From Mytilus galloprovincialis (Eukaryota; Mollusca; Bivalvia; Mytilida; Mytilidae): DNA of 64,000 nt. The translations under genes and the position numbers were made by a program. The notes beneath the pieces were generated by a model. It saw nothing but the letters and a program-made list of their open reading frames with translations. It made no database searches and had not been told where the DNA came from. Positions 1-13,000 of this stretch are shown one piece after another. Every line of letters begins with the position of its first letter. The first letter of the stretch is position 1. Where the stretch lies: assembly GCF_965363235.1 (NCBI RefSeq), contig NC_134840.1, positions 97,910,416-97,974,415 on the forward strand, written 5' to 3'.

Positions 1-2893
1 TATGTAAATCACATGTACTGGTGTGTGTTATATTATATAATATGTAAATCACATGTACTGGTGTGTGTTACATTATATAAATCACATGTACTGGTGTGTG
101 TTATATTATATAATATGTAAATCACATGTACTGGTGTGTGTTATATTATAAAATATGTAAATCACATGTACTGGTGTGTGTTATATTATATAAATCACAT
201 GTACTGGTGTGTGTTATATTATATAACATGTAAATCACATGTACTGGTGTGTGCTATATTATATAATATGTAAATCACATGTACTGGTGTGTGTTATATT
301 ATATAATATGTAAATCACATGTACTGGTGTGTGTTACATTATATAATATGTAAATCACATGTACTGGTGTGTGTTATATTATATAATATGTAAATCACAT
401 GTACTGGTGTGTGTTATATTATATAATATGTAAATCACATGTACTGGTGTGTGTTATATTATATAATATGTAAATCACATGTACTGGTGTGTGTTATATT
501 ATATAATATGAAAATCACATGTACTGGTGTGTGTTATATTATATAATATGTAAATCACATGTACTGGTGTGTGCTATATTATATAATATGTAAATCACAT
601 GTACTGCTGAGTGTTATATTATATAACATGTAAATCACATGTACTGGTGTGTGTTATATTATATAATATGTAAATCACATGTACTGGTGTGTGCTATATT
701 ATATAATATGTAAATCACATGTACTGGTGTGTGCTATATTATATAAATCACATGTACTGGTGTGTGTTATATTATATAAATCACATGTACTGCTGAGTGT
801 TATATTATATAACTCGTAAATCACATGTACTGGTGTGTGTTATATTATATAATATGTAAATCACATGTACTGGTGTGTGTTATATTATATAACATGTAAA
901 TCACATGTACTGGTGTGTGTTATATTATATAACTCGTAAATCACATGTACTGGTGTGTGTTATATTATATAACTCGTAAATCACATGTACTGGTGTGTGT
1001 TATATTATATAATATGTAAATCACATGTACTGGTGTGTGTTATATTATATAATATGTAAATCACATGTACTGGTGTGTGTTATATTATATAAATCACATG
1101 TACTGCTGAGTGTTATATTATATAACATGTAAATCACATGTACTGGTGTGTGCTATATTATATAATATGTAAATCACATGTACTGGTGTGTGTTATATTA
1201 TATAATATGTAAATCACATGTACTGGTGTGTGGTATATTATATAATATGTAAATCACATGTACTGGTGTGTGCTATATTATATAAATCACATGTACTGGT
1301 GTGTGTTATATTATATAAATCACATGTACTGGTGTGTGTTATATTATATAAATCACATGTACTGGTGTGTGTTATATTATATAATATGTAAATCACATGT
1401 ACTGGTGTGTGTTATATTATATAATATGAAAATCACATGTACTGGTGTGTGCTATATTATATAATATGTAAATCACATGTACTGCTGAGTGTTATATTAT
1501 ATAACATGTAAATCACATGTACTGGTGTGTGTTATATTATATAACTCGTAAATCACATGTACTGGTGTGTGTTATATTATATAACTCGTAAATCACATGT
1601 ACTGGTGTGTGTTATATTATATAATATGTAAATCACATGTACTGGTGTGTGCTATATTATATAATATGTAAATCACATGTACTGGTGTGTGTTATATTAT
1701 ATAATATGTAAATCACATGTACTGGTGTGTGTTATATTATATAACATGTAAATCACATGTACTGGTGTGTGTTATATTATATAACTCGTAAATCACATGT
1801 ACTGGTGTGTGTTATATTATATAACTCGTAAATCACATGTACTGGTGTGTGTTATATTATATAATATGTAAATCACATGTACTGGTGTGTGTTATATTAT
1901 ATAATATGTAAATCACATGTACTGGTGTGTGCTATATTATATAAATCACATGTACTGGTGTGTGTTATATTATATAACATGTAAATCACATGTACTGGTG
2001 TGTGCTATATTATATAATATGTAAATCACATGTACTGGTGTGTGTTACATTATATAATATGTAAATCACATGTACTGGTGTGTGTTATATTATATAATAT
2101 GTAAATCACATGTACTGGTGTGTGTTATATTATATAATATGTAAATCACATGTACTGGTGTGTGTTATATTATATAAATCACATGTACTGCTGAGTGTTA
2201 TATTATATAACATGTAAATCACATGTACTGGTGTGTGCTATATTATATAATATGTAAATCACATGTACTGGTGTGTGTTATATTATATAATATGTAAATC
2301 ACATGTACTGGTGTGTGGTATATTATATAATATGTAAATCACATGTACTGGTGTGTGCTATATTATATAAATCACATGTACTGGTGTGTGTTATATTATA
2401 TAAATCACATGTACTGGTGTGTGTTATATTATATAAATCACATGTACTGGTGTGTGTTATATTATATAACATGTAAATCACATGTACTGGTGTGTGCTAT
2501 ATTATATAATATGTAAATCACATGTACTGGTGTGTGTTACATTATATAATATGTAAATCACATGTACTGGTGTGTGCTATATTATATAAATCACATGTAC
2601 TGGTGTGTGTTATATTATATAAATCACATGTACTGGTGTGTGTTATATTATATAAATCACATGTACTGGTGTGTGTTATATTATATAACATGTAAATCAC
2701 ATGTACTGGTGTGTGCTATATTATATAATATGTAAATCACATGTACTGGTGTGTGTTATATTATATAATATGTAAATCACATGTACTGGTGTGTGTTATA
2801 TTATATAATATGTAAAGCACATGTACTGGTGTGTGTTATATTATATAATATGTAAATCACATGTACTGGTGTGTGTTATATTATATAACTCGT
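1..2893. repeat. 40-bp satellite array, short unit 33 bp
   Basis: About 75 head-to-tail units with the core 'AATCACATGTACTGG' followed by TGTGTG and an AT-rich TATATTATATAA tail. The full unit is 40 bp. A recurrent 33-bp variant lacks 7 bp at the unit junction. Junction variants (AATATG, AACATG, AACTCG, and TACTGCTGAG in place of TACTGGTGTG) recur in similar orders, which suggests block (higher-order) duplication. The array starts at the window edge, so its true length is unknown. It ends at 2893, 1,077 bp downstream, in transcription direction, of the last visible ABCB10 exon, so it probably lies inside an ABCB10 intron. Confidence 0.97.
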
Positions 2894-3245
2894 AATTCAT
2901 AAACAAAAGTAAAAAAAAAATTGTAAAATGCCAGCATTATACAATGTACTCAAATTCAACATTTAAGAAAAAAGGATATTTCTGGATTTAAAGTCTAGAA
3001 AAAATGCTTCCGACTATGTGAAAAAAAATGTATGTGGCAAAGTGATGATTTAAAGGTAGATAACTCCTTACGAGAGACAATTTGTCAGTAAATTTCAAAA
3101 TAAATACTTTTTATGAATAAAACATAAGGTATGTGTTTTAAAGCAGACATCATTCCAAAAATAAATAAGATATACTTTCAAAGTATATATGACAAAAAAC
3201 AGCACTTTTGTTGTTGCTTATTCTAATGGTTACTAAAAGATCTTA
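2894..3245. other. unique AT-rich intronic sequence
   Basis: No exon, repeat unit or RNA gene is recognisable here. I looked for the missing ABCB10 Walker B exon (a LLLDEATSALD-like reading on the minus strand) between 2894 and 3960 and did not find it. Confidence 0.5.
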
Positions 3246-3500
3246 AAACAAGAATGTGTTCATAGTACACAGATGCCCCACTTGCACTATCATTTTCTAT
3301 GTTCAGTGGACCGTGAAATTGGGGTCAAAACTATAATTTGGAATATTTGGAATTAAAGTTAGAAAGATTATATCATGGGGAACATGTGTACTAAGTTTCA
3401 AGTTGATTGGACTTCAACTTCATCAAAAACTACCTTGACCAAAAACTTAAACCTGAAGCGAACGGACGTACGGACAGACGAAAGGTGGGGCATAAAAATG
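3246..3500 (+). repeat. interspersed repeat ending GTGGGGCATA, copy 1
   Basis: Reads from 'AACAAGAATGTGTTCATAG' through 'ACAGATGCCCCACTTGCAC', a 'TGATTGGACTTCAACTTCA' core and a GACGGAC-type tail to 'GTGGGGCATAAAAA'. The same family recurs in amplified form at 26529-27544. It is non-coding and lies in the ABCB10 intron after exon 11. Confidence 0.85.
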
Positions 3501-3970
3501 TGACAGTGTCAATAGTGCCAAGATTAGAGCAGAAACTGCGTTAATACCTTTCAGGATCACCTCAGATGGTCTCTGGTACTTAAAAACATTTGTAAAGTTC
3601 ATTGTTTAGCTTCTAGAGTATATCTCGACAAGTCTCTTTTTAGTTTTTTTTTGTTTCTTTTTTGCTTGTTGCGGTGGAGGTTATGGCCTTATGCAGGCAT
3701 AACAAAGGTTACAGGTTGGACCTTTCTACAAAATACTGTCACTGTGACCCAACACCACAATATGAAAATCAATAACTAAATTGCTACAGTACTTTTTAAA
3801 ATTACCTTTTTCATTTTATGGAATGGGATTTTAGAGATTACTAAAAATACATTAGATAAGATTTTCAAATATTTTTAGCAATTTAGCACATATATATCAT
3901 GAATTATTAATGATAAAAGTGCTTCAAAATGTTGTTAGTTCTGACATTACCATCAAATTAAGTTTGTTAC

Positions 3971-4014
3971 CTTAAGGATGGCTCTGGCTATTGCAACTCT
4001 TTGTCTTTGTCCAC
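3971..4014 (-). CDS. ABCB10: ABCB10 exon 11 (signature)
   Basis: Residues 548-562, only 44 bp. Completes the signature as '[14 protein letters not shown]'. Ends phase 0 at AAG|GTAACA. The following exons are left of the window. Confidence 0.92.
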
Positions 4015-7000
4015 CTATCAAATACAAATTTTTCTATACATACTGATATGTTTTCATGGTGCAAAATTGCATTCAAAAAATTATTTCATACAATATACAC
4101 TATATACTATATATATAACATCTAAAAGGTAGGATCGAAAGTATGGCACCCCAAGGGTGACTGGGGTATAGAAATATGTTGCCAAAGTGGGGCGTTCGTT
4201 TGGCTGTGCGGGATGTATCAAGTTCGCAGTCACGTCCGGTCAGAAGGGGACTTTTAATCCGATGCCTCGTTAAAGAGAGTGCCATGCGTTTAAAACCCTT
4301 GAAACAACTCTTTGAGGGGTCCGTAGGTGGCCTGTTGCAAGGCAAAATTTCTGTCCCTATCCAATATACCCTCCTTTCCCAGTGGCAGTCCAAATTTCCC
4401 CGACCATCATGGATTGAGGAAAAATAATATTATTATTATATAATAATGTTAGGGGGAAGATTTGGAACCCGTTAACATGTTTAACCCAGCCACATTCTGT
4501 ATGCATGTGCCTGTCCCAAGTCAGGAGCCTGTAATTCAGGGGTTTTTGTTTATTGCTGTGTTACATATTTGTTTTTTGTTCATTTTATGTACATTAATTA
4601 GACCATTAGTTTTCTTGTTTGAATTGTTTTACATTGTCATTTCCTTTTATAGCTGACTATGGGGTCTGTGCTTTGTTGAAAGCTGTATGTTGACCTATAG
4701 CTGTTTATTTCTGTGTCATTTGGTCTTTTGTGGAGAGTTGTTTCATTGGCAATCATACCACATCTTCTTTTTTATATAACAAAGTATTAAGATGATAAAC
4801 AACACCAGTACCTAGAATCTATACTTCAAGATCAGTGTGTATTATTGGTGAAGTTGATATGGACCAAGTGAATGTCCAAAACTTCTCATTATTATGTAAA
4901 ACAGTACCTGACAAAGTCTGTCCTCTTTCTCCCACAAGTGTATTGAATTTATCTGGGAATGACTTGATGAAATGATAAGCATTGGCTTTCTTGGCTGCCT
5001 CGTATATCTCCTCATCTGTAACTGTCGTAGGGTCTTGTGATCCATAGGCAATGTTATCTCGTACTGAGCATGAAAATAACACAGGCTCCTATAATACAAT
5101 GAAATTTTATCTATCAACTAATATAGGATTTGAACTCCAAATGAACTCACACTGGCTTAATCAATTTTAAGAAAAATACAGTATTAGAACATATATCATG
5201 CCGACCTTGGGAGGGCTGTATAGGCAGTCAAGGTTATAATATTAAAAACTCCCATCATCCTCATATTTCATGACATTATGCAAAATTAACTTCTCTAAGT
5301 GCTTAATACATGCATCCTTAGTATGCTAACAGTAAATATATTTTTTTTATAACAATAGACTTTTCTGATAAGATCATAAGTTTTGAAGAATAATTATATA
5401 ATATTTTCCCAAGAAGTATATACTATTACACAAACATGGATATACCACAAAGGTCAATATTACTCAATATAAATTTAATAACCCTTTTATAAAATAGTGC
5501 AAAGTATTTTCACAACATTGATGATACTTTTATACTTTCATGAAAAAGAAATTCTTGCAGTTTTAAAAAAAAATTGTAGTATTTTAACTTCATATCCTGT
5601 TTTTATAATTTTTGTAAATCTAAACTATGTATATATTTTCTGTGCCTTAGTCTGCATATCTAAATAAGTACATCCAAATCTTCTTCTGAACAGAAAATTT
5701 GGCAGTATACAGATTTTTCACCTTGAGAAAGACTCAAGTGTTTCATAATCTTCTTTTATGTGGTGCACATTGTAGAGACACTAAAGCAATATCATTCCAA
5801 AGTTGCAACATCATTACTTACAACTTGGCTCTATTTAATGCTGAGTTCACATGTAATTCGAATTCGATTTGCATTAACTAATTCGAATTAGTTTAATTCG
5901 CATTCAAAACGTTTAACGTCCTAATTCTAATTCGAATTGGAATGCGCATCAAATTCCCTTTACTGTCCTAACGACGTTAACTTTTAATTCGGACTAACAA
6001 AAACGTATTTCTAATGCGAATTAGTTAATTCGAATTAGCCAATTCGAATCAATTCGAATTAAAAAAGAAGAGTGTGTCAACGCGATTAGGGAAATTGATT
6101 CGCATTTGATTCGAATTCAATTCGAATTAAAGGTACATTTGAACGAGGCATTAGACATCTGAAAAGTAACATTTAGGTCTGAACAAGATCTTAATGTTCA
6201 TGGAGCATGACTCATTATTTTTGTTAGTTTATGATCTCTTAGATGTTTAGATCTGGACCACGACTTTTTATCAATCAAATTTTTTAATGTGTATTTTGAC
6301 CGAAATGTCTTAACTAAAACCTTAATACTATTCTTTACCTGACTAACAGTACCTATCTGACCCCTTAGCCAGGTAGGATCTATCTTTTTTATATCTTCTC
6401 CATCTAATGTTACTGAACCTAGATTAAAAGAATAAAACTCAAATTTTCAAAAGGGCTTCAAACAGTTGCTATATATGGTTTTAAAACAATTTGTGAAAGA
6501 TCAAAATGTCTTTGTTGCATTGAACATACTTTTTTTCTTGGTGTTTGGTGTTGATGTCTCCATAGGATGAGTTCTTGTCAGTGGTTGAAAATTATGTAGT
6601 AACCTATAGATCCATTATTTAATTAATTTGTTAGGTTGCAGTCTCATTGAGGCTTAATCCTTATCTCTTTCTATTCATTTTCATTAATGTGTTTGTAAAA
6701 GTCTACCGGTAAATAATTTGCGAAAACCATTTTTCAGTACCAAATTTTCCCTAGAACCAATGTACATGGTTGCTTCAGTAACATATTTTGAGAAGAATCA
6801 TTAGGTCTCAACAATGATGAACTATAAATGTATTTGTCTCAGTCCTTTAAAAGGCTTTCATATATAGCTGATATGGTAACATAACTTGTAAGCTCATAAT
6901 ACGAAAAAAACTTATTTTTCTATTTGCCATTGTTACAATGATTCAGAAGGACAATAATATTTCCCAGTAAAGAAAAACATATGTTTGCAAGCTGCTAGTG

Positions 7001-10000
7001 TAACATATCTTGTAAAGGGTCATAATATCTCAGTAGTAAATAAAATATGTTTATAACTTGCTATGGTAACATACCTTGTAAAGGGTCATAATATCTCAGT
7101 AGTAAGGATCCAACCGTTGATTTCCCTGAACCACTTGGACCAACGACAGCAGTAATGGACCCTGATGGCACTAATAATGATAATTTATCAAATATCACAA
7201 CATCATCCCGGGAAGGATAGATAAATCGGACATCGTTAAATTCTATATTACCTATTACTGGTGAAGTTGGAATAAGACCACCTGTAAATATAAAAAAAAT
7301 AATTATTAATTGTTTTATTCTATATTCAATTCACTAATTCCATAAGACAGTTTAGATGAAGTTCTTTTGATGCATTCTGATTGGTCACATTTTGAGATGT
7401 AAAAACTATGATACTGTGGATTCATTTATTTTTGTGGGTACCAATTTTCATTGATAAAAGAAAACTTGTAAGTTCCTGGATATTTAATTTAGTGGCTTTG
7501 CCAAGGTCTGCATACAAGCCTGTCATTTAATGAACATTTAATTTTGTGGTTTACCTGTACCCACCAAATCAATGAAAATTAGTATCCAACAAATAATAAT
7601 GAATCAACAGTATACTGACAGAAACAATGACAAAGTCAACACTAACAATGACAAAGTCAACACTAACAATGACAAAGTCAACACCAACAATGACAAAGTC
7701 AACACCAACAATGACAAAGTCAACACCAACAATGTTTTGAGTATTTCAAAAATTGTAATCTATGGTTTTGCATAATAATCAATAAAAAAGTCTCAAAATA
7801 TATTTCATAGTACATGTATAAACAAAACTTCAAGAATAAATACCTATGATCAAACATTGTCAAACAGTCACTTATTGAACATTTCAAAACTGTGTACTGT
7901 TGGAGGAAATATTTTTACAGTGCATAATAATTATAAACAAAAAAATTAAGTTGATTTAATCAAAACTAAAAGTTTTGAAATATTTCCATCATAAATTACC
8001 ACCTGGATGATATCAACCTGTAATAATTACATATCAACCTGTAATTATTACCACCTAGATGATATCAACCTGTAATAATTACCACCTGGATAATATCAAC
8101 CTGTAATAATTACCACCTGGATGATATCAATCTGTAATAATAACCACCTGGGGATGATATCAACCTGTAATAATTACCACCTGGATGATACCAACCTGTA
8201 ATAATAACCACCTGGATGATATCAACCTGTAATAATAACCACCTGGATGATATCAACCTGTAATAATTACCAACTGGATGATATCAACCTGTAATAATTA
8301 CCACCTGGATGATATCAACCTGTAATAATTACATATCAACCTGTAATTATTACCACCTAGATGATATCAACCTGTAATAATTACCACCTGGATAATATCA
8401 ACCTGTAATAATTACCACCTGGATGATATCAATCTGTAATAATAACCACCTGGGGATGATATCAACCTGTAATAATTACCACCTGGATGATACCAACCTG
8501 TAATAATAACCACCTGGATGATATCAACCTGTAATAATAACCACCTGGATGATATCAACCTGTAATAATTACCAACTGGATGATATCAACCTGTAATAAT
8601 TACCACCTGGATGATATCAACCTGTAATAATTACCACCTGGATGATAATAACCACCTGGATGATATCAACCTGTAATAATAACCACCTGGATGATATCAA
8701 CCTGTAATGATAACCACTTGGATGATATCAACCTGTAATAATAACCACCTGGATGATATCCACCTGTAATAATTACCACCTGGATGATATCCACCTGTAA
8801 TAATAACCACCTGGATGATATCAACCTGTAATAATAACCACCTGGATGATATCAACCTGTAATAATTACAACCTGGATGATATCCACCTGTAATAATTAC
8901 CACCTGGATGATATCCACCTGTAATAATTACCACCTGGATGATATCAACCTGTAATAATTACACTTTAATACAAACCATGTACTGGAATAGAAGGAGTTC
9001 TGTCTGTCAATTCCCACAATCTAGTACTAGCACCCAATCCTTTCATCATCTCAGAGTAAAATGATGTCATACCTGGGAAAAAGAAGAAAAATCAATTATC
9101 TGACATAAAATAAACTAGCAAAAAGATAAATCACAAAAATAACTGAACTCATAGGAAAATATGAAATAGAATGTCCCTAATCAAATGGCAAAATCAAAAC
9201 CTCAAACACATTAAACAAATGGATAACAACTGTCATATTACTGACTTGGTACAGGCATTTTCGTTTGTAGAACATACTTGAAACCTTCCAGTTCAATTGA
9301 GTTTACCCATTGTTTCTGCTTAGTTCAGTGGTTGTTGTTGGTTCATGTCACATATTTGTTTTTTCGAAAATTGTTTTGTTCTAAATTATGCCTTTTTATA
9401 GCAAACCATGAGGTATGGGTTTTCTCATTGTTGAAGGCTGTACGTTTTCCAATAATTGTTTACACCAACTGAGATCTAATACTTACCACCTAGAGAAACA
9501 CCAATGTAAGCAGCATACAACAAGAATGCAGAGAGATCACCAACTGAGATTTGAGATTCTGTCATCATTGTTCCTCCATAATAAAATACAGAGAGAACTA
9601 CACAGTTACCTGCCAAACCAACCTGAAAAATATCAACACAAAAAATTATATGTTTTATCTATTAGTGTCTATTTTACAAAAAAAACCAGAATATTTGTGT
9701 TCGATTCCTTTATTTTCAACTTTGTCACATAAGGGGAGATAACTCAGATATAAGGGTAGGTAACTCTGATAAAATTTATTTTAATTTAAAGAATGTGTGG
9801 TGAATTTACCTATTTTAATATGTAGCAAGCAAATGAGTTCAGTGTGGGTGGTCCTATTTTTCTTTTCTTATTTGACAGCATATCATTATAGCTATCTTCT
9901 CATATTTCTTCTTTATAATTCAGTGGCTTATTTTCCACACAAAATTGGGGTTTCCATGCATAATCTATTCAAAATCTGACAATCTTTCACAATATTTTTG

Positions 10001-13000
10001 CATGAAAAAAGCCTGAAGACCCATACTTTTATCATATTTTTGAAAAATGCATGATCATGATGATTTAAGCTACATTTTGACAAATTATTAAAAATTCTAT
10101 GGATTTTAATTTAAACCCCCATCTAACTTTAAACCTGCTTAAGAACAGTATAGGAAAAGCAAAAAGATCTTTATAAATAACAGCTTTCAAACTCCCTTCA
10201 TTTAACCTGTTATAATACTTTTGTAGCCTGCAAACTAAGATTCTACTGGGCCTCTACTGGTACTTACTGAACCAAAGAACATAGCCCTCATAAGAGCCTC
10301 TTTATAAGTTAAGTCAAGAACATGTTTGATTCCTGTATTATAACGATCTTCTTCTGTAGTTTCATGGCCAAATGCTCTGACTGTTCTTATATTGCTAATC
10401 TTTTCCTCTGCTATCTGTAATTTAAAATGATATGTATTGCAATGCTGTAAAGTACAAATAGTATTACAATTCTTTTTTTAACTATAGAAGCTATAACTTT
10501 TTTGGGGGAGAGAGGGGAGTTTGTGTTTTCATCTCTTATGCTATCTGTACTTTTCAATGTGTGATTTGTTATTGCCCCCTTGACAGATGCCATTGTATCT
10601 TCAAAATGTCTAACTCAACTGAGAACCAATTAAGGATGTTTGGTCTTTTCTATTCTTTTCTTTCCTATTACTGTGGATTCATTATTATTCTTTGGATACT
10701 AATTTTTCGGTGATTTCATGGGTACAGGCTAAATAAAGTATTCAAACAAATTTACAAATTTTCTATAAGGTAATATGCAGGTTTTGGCAAAACTGAGCAT
10801 CAAATAATTAACATTGAATTCACATTACAAAAGTTTTATCATCCTCATACCTGTGTTGTGTTTGCTAGTGAATCCTGAACATCTTTTGTGATGGCCCGTA
10901 AAAATCGTCCATAATATCGAGCCATAATGGATACTGGTGGTACTATCAACAAAGCTATACCTGTCAACTTAGGGGACACGTACATCTGAAAAATAAAAAT
11001 GATAGAACTTATATATTTCAACTTTAAATATGAGAGGCTCAGTTAAACCTGTTATTCAGTGAAAAAGCAGTTTTCTAAGGTCAACATAGCTTGTCTTGTT
11101 GTGATCTGATGTAGAATTGCTTATATATTTTTTTAACCTCAATTCAAAGGTCACCTTTCTTATACATGTTATAAGGTCAGTTTTCTCTTGTCCCAAGTGT
11201 GACCTTTACATGTATACACAGGTTTGACTGTAAGTGTAAGATATTTGATAAAGGCAAAATTCTTGATTTTGTTTTGCCTGTTTTTTATTTTATCTTTATT
11301 TTTGGGCAGTTTTTCTTAATTAATTTAAACCCATAAAATCTCTATTCTGAAAGCCCATCCGTACGTTCATAAAAGCTTAAACAAATTCAAAGACGCCAGG
11401 AAACATAAAATTTGGCCGAATGAGAAGTCTAATAAAGATATAAATCCAGTAGCCATGGTAGCTGTTTGAAAATCCTCTGTATTTTCACTGACTTAAAATA
11501 TAATTTAGACATGTTAAATTACTGTAAACATGGTAAACCTACCATCATACCAACTCCACCTGTGGCTTGTGCGACAGCTCGAAGTCCGTCAGATATGTTT
11601 TGAGTAACAGACTGGCCTACAAGAGTTGTGTCTGCAGATAATCTATTCACTAACTCTCCAGTCTTTGTTTTATCAAAGAACCCCATTTCTTGACGCATTA
11701 TTGATGAAAAAAGTGTTTGTCGAAGTCTATTAATAATTCTATTTCCTGAAATCAGATATAACATCAAATCATGAGTCAGAAGTACATCTATTCTGACAAA
11801 ATTAAAACATAAAGTAAAACAGGGGATTTGCCAACTACCTAAAAATCTGTTGGAGAGTTATTTCATTGGCAATCCTACCACATTTCCTTATTTTAAATAA
11901 ATTCTGAAATGACTCTTACAGTGACTTGACTGCTAGTGTTGCTCTCCACCAATTGCAACTCATTCAAAATTTTGACCAAATTGCAGTTTGTTTTATTAAA
12001 CCAAATTGTTCAACTGGTCAAAATATTAAACAAATTGTTCAGTCAAGATGTGAAAGTACAAGGTGATAAAATAACATATACTTACAATTCTGTAAGACTT
12101 TAACTCCATTTTAATGATGTTGTGACAAAATTAGTTTATCAGTTTGTAATAGTTATATTATAGTCATTTCCATGCTGAAGAGGAACTGTTTATTTTGAAT
12201 TGCTATAAAATTGTCCAAAATAAGCTTTCATATAGTTTTTCTTTCTAAAAGTATTTTATATTTATAAGAATCAGATATCATTTTAAATAAAACATCATTA
12301 TAGTGGAGTTAAAGTCTTATAGGATTGTAAGTATGTTTTATTTTATCACCTTGCACTTTCATGACTTGGCTGTGGTTTTCTACAGCAATTGGTTCAAATT
12401 TCTGACCAGTTGAACAATTTGATTTTATAAAACAAATTGCAATTTGGTCAAAATTTTGAATGAGTTGCAATTTGTAGAGAGCAACACTAACAGTCAAGTC
12501 ACTGTAACACTCTCAAAAAACTCTCTTTGTATTCTTATCTATATACTGTGAATTCATTTATTTTCGTGGGTATCAATTTTCATGGATTGAGGAAAACTTG
12601 CATTTACGGGGATATTTGATTACGTGGTTTTGCCAACTTCTGCATACAAAGACAGTCTGACTATCAATGACTATATAAAAAACTTGTAATGTGTCAAACA
12701 TTTGAATACATTGTTCACTTGTATACTTGAAAACCAACGAAAAATTGGTATCCAACGATTAATAATAATTTCCACAGTATTGTTTATAATTGAGCATCAC
12801 AATGTTCTCCATTCTTTTAAATCTTTATCACATTTATTTTCTTTTATATTCTTAAGATAACAGAGATTACTAGTTAACAATTAAGAGCATATTATTTAAA
12901 TATATAGACTTAAAAGGAGAAAAGAAGTTGTGCCAGTGTATTGTATTGATGCAATCGTAACTACTCGGCCATTCTCGCTATGCAGTACAATAACTTATTT

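Noticed and set aside
1258..1464. 68-codon open frame inside the satellite
   Set aside because: It is just the 33/40-bp unit translated; the repeating peptide follows the unit and has no other support.
4100..4427. Opposing open frames in a GC-richer block as a small gene
   Set aside because: Frames are open on both strands, which reflects composition. No domain, splice link or second supporting signal was seen.
8697..8918. Minus-strand frame of repeated '[14 protein letters not shown]'
   Set aside because: Translation of the 31-bp intronic minisatellite; it lies in an ABCB10 intron and has no domain.
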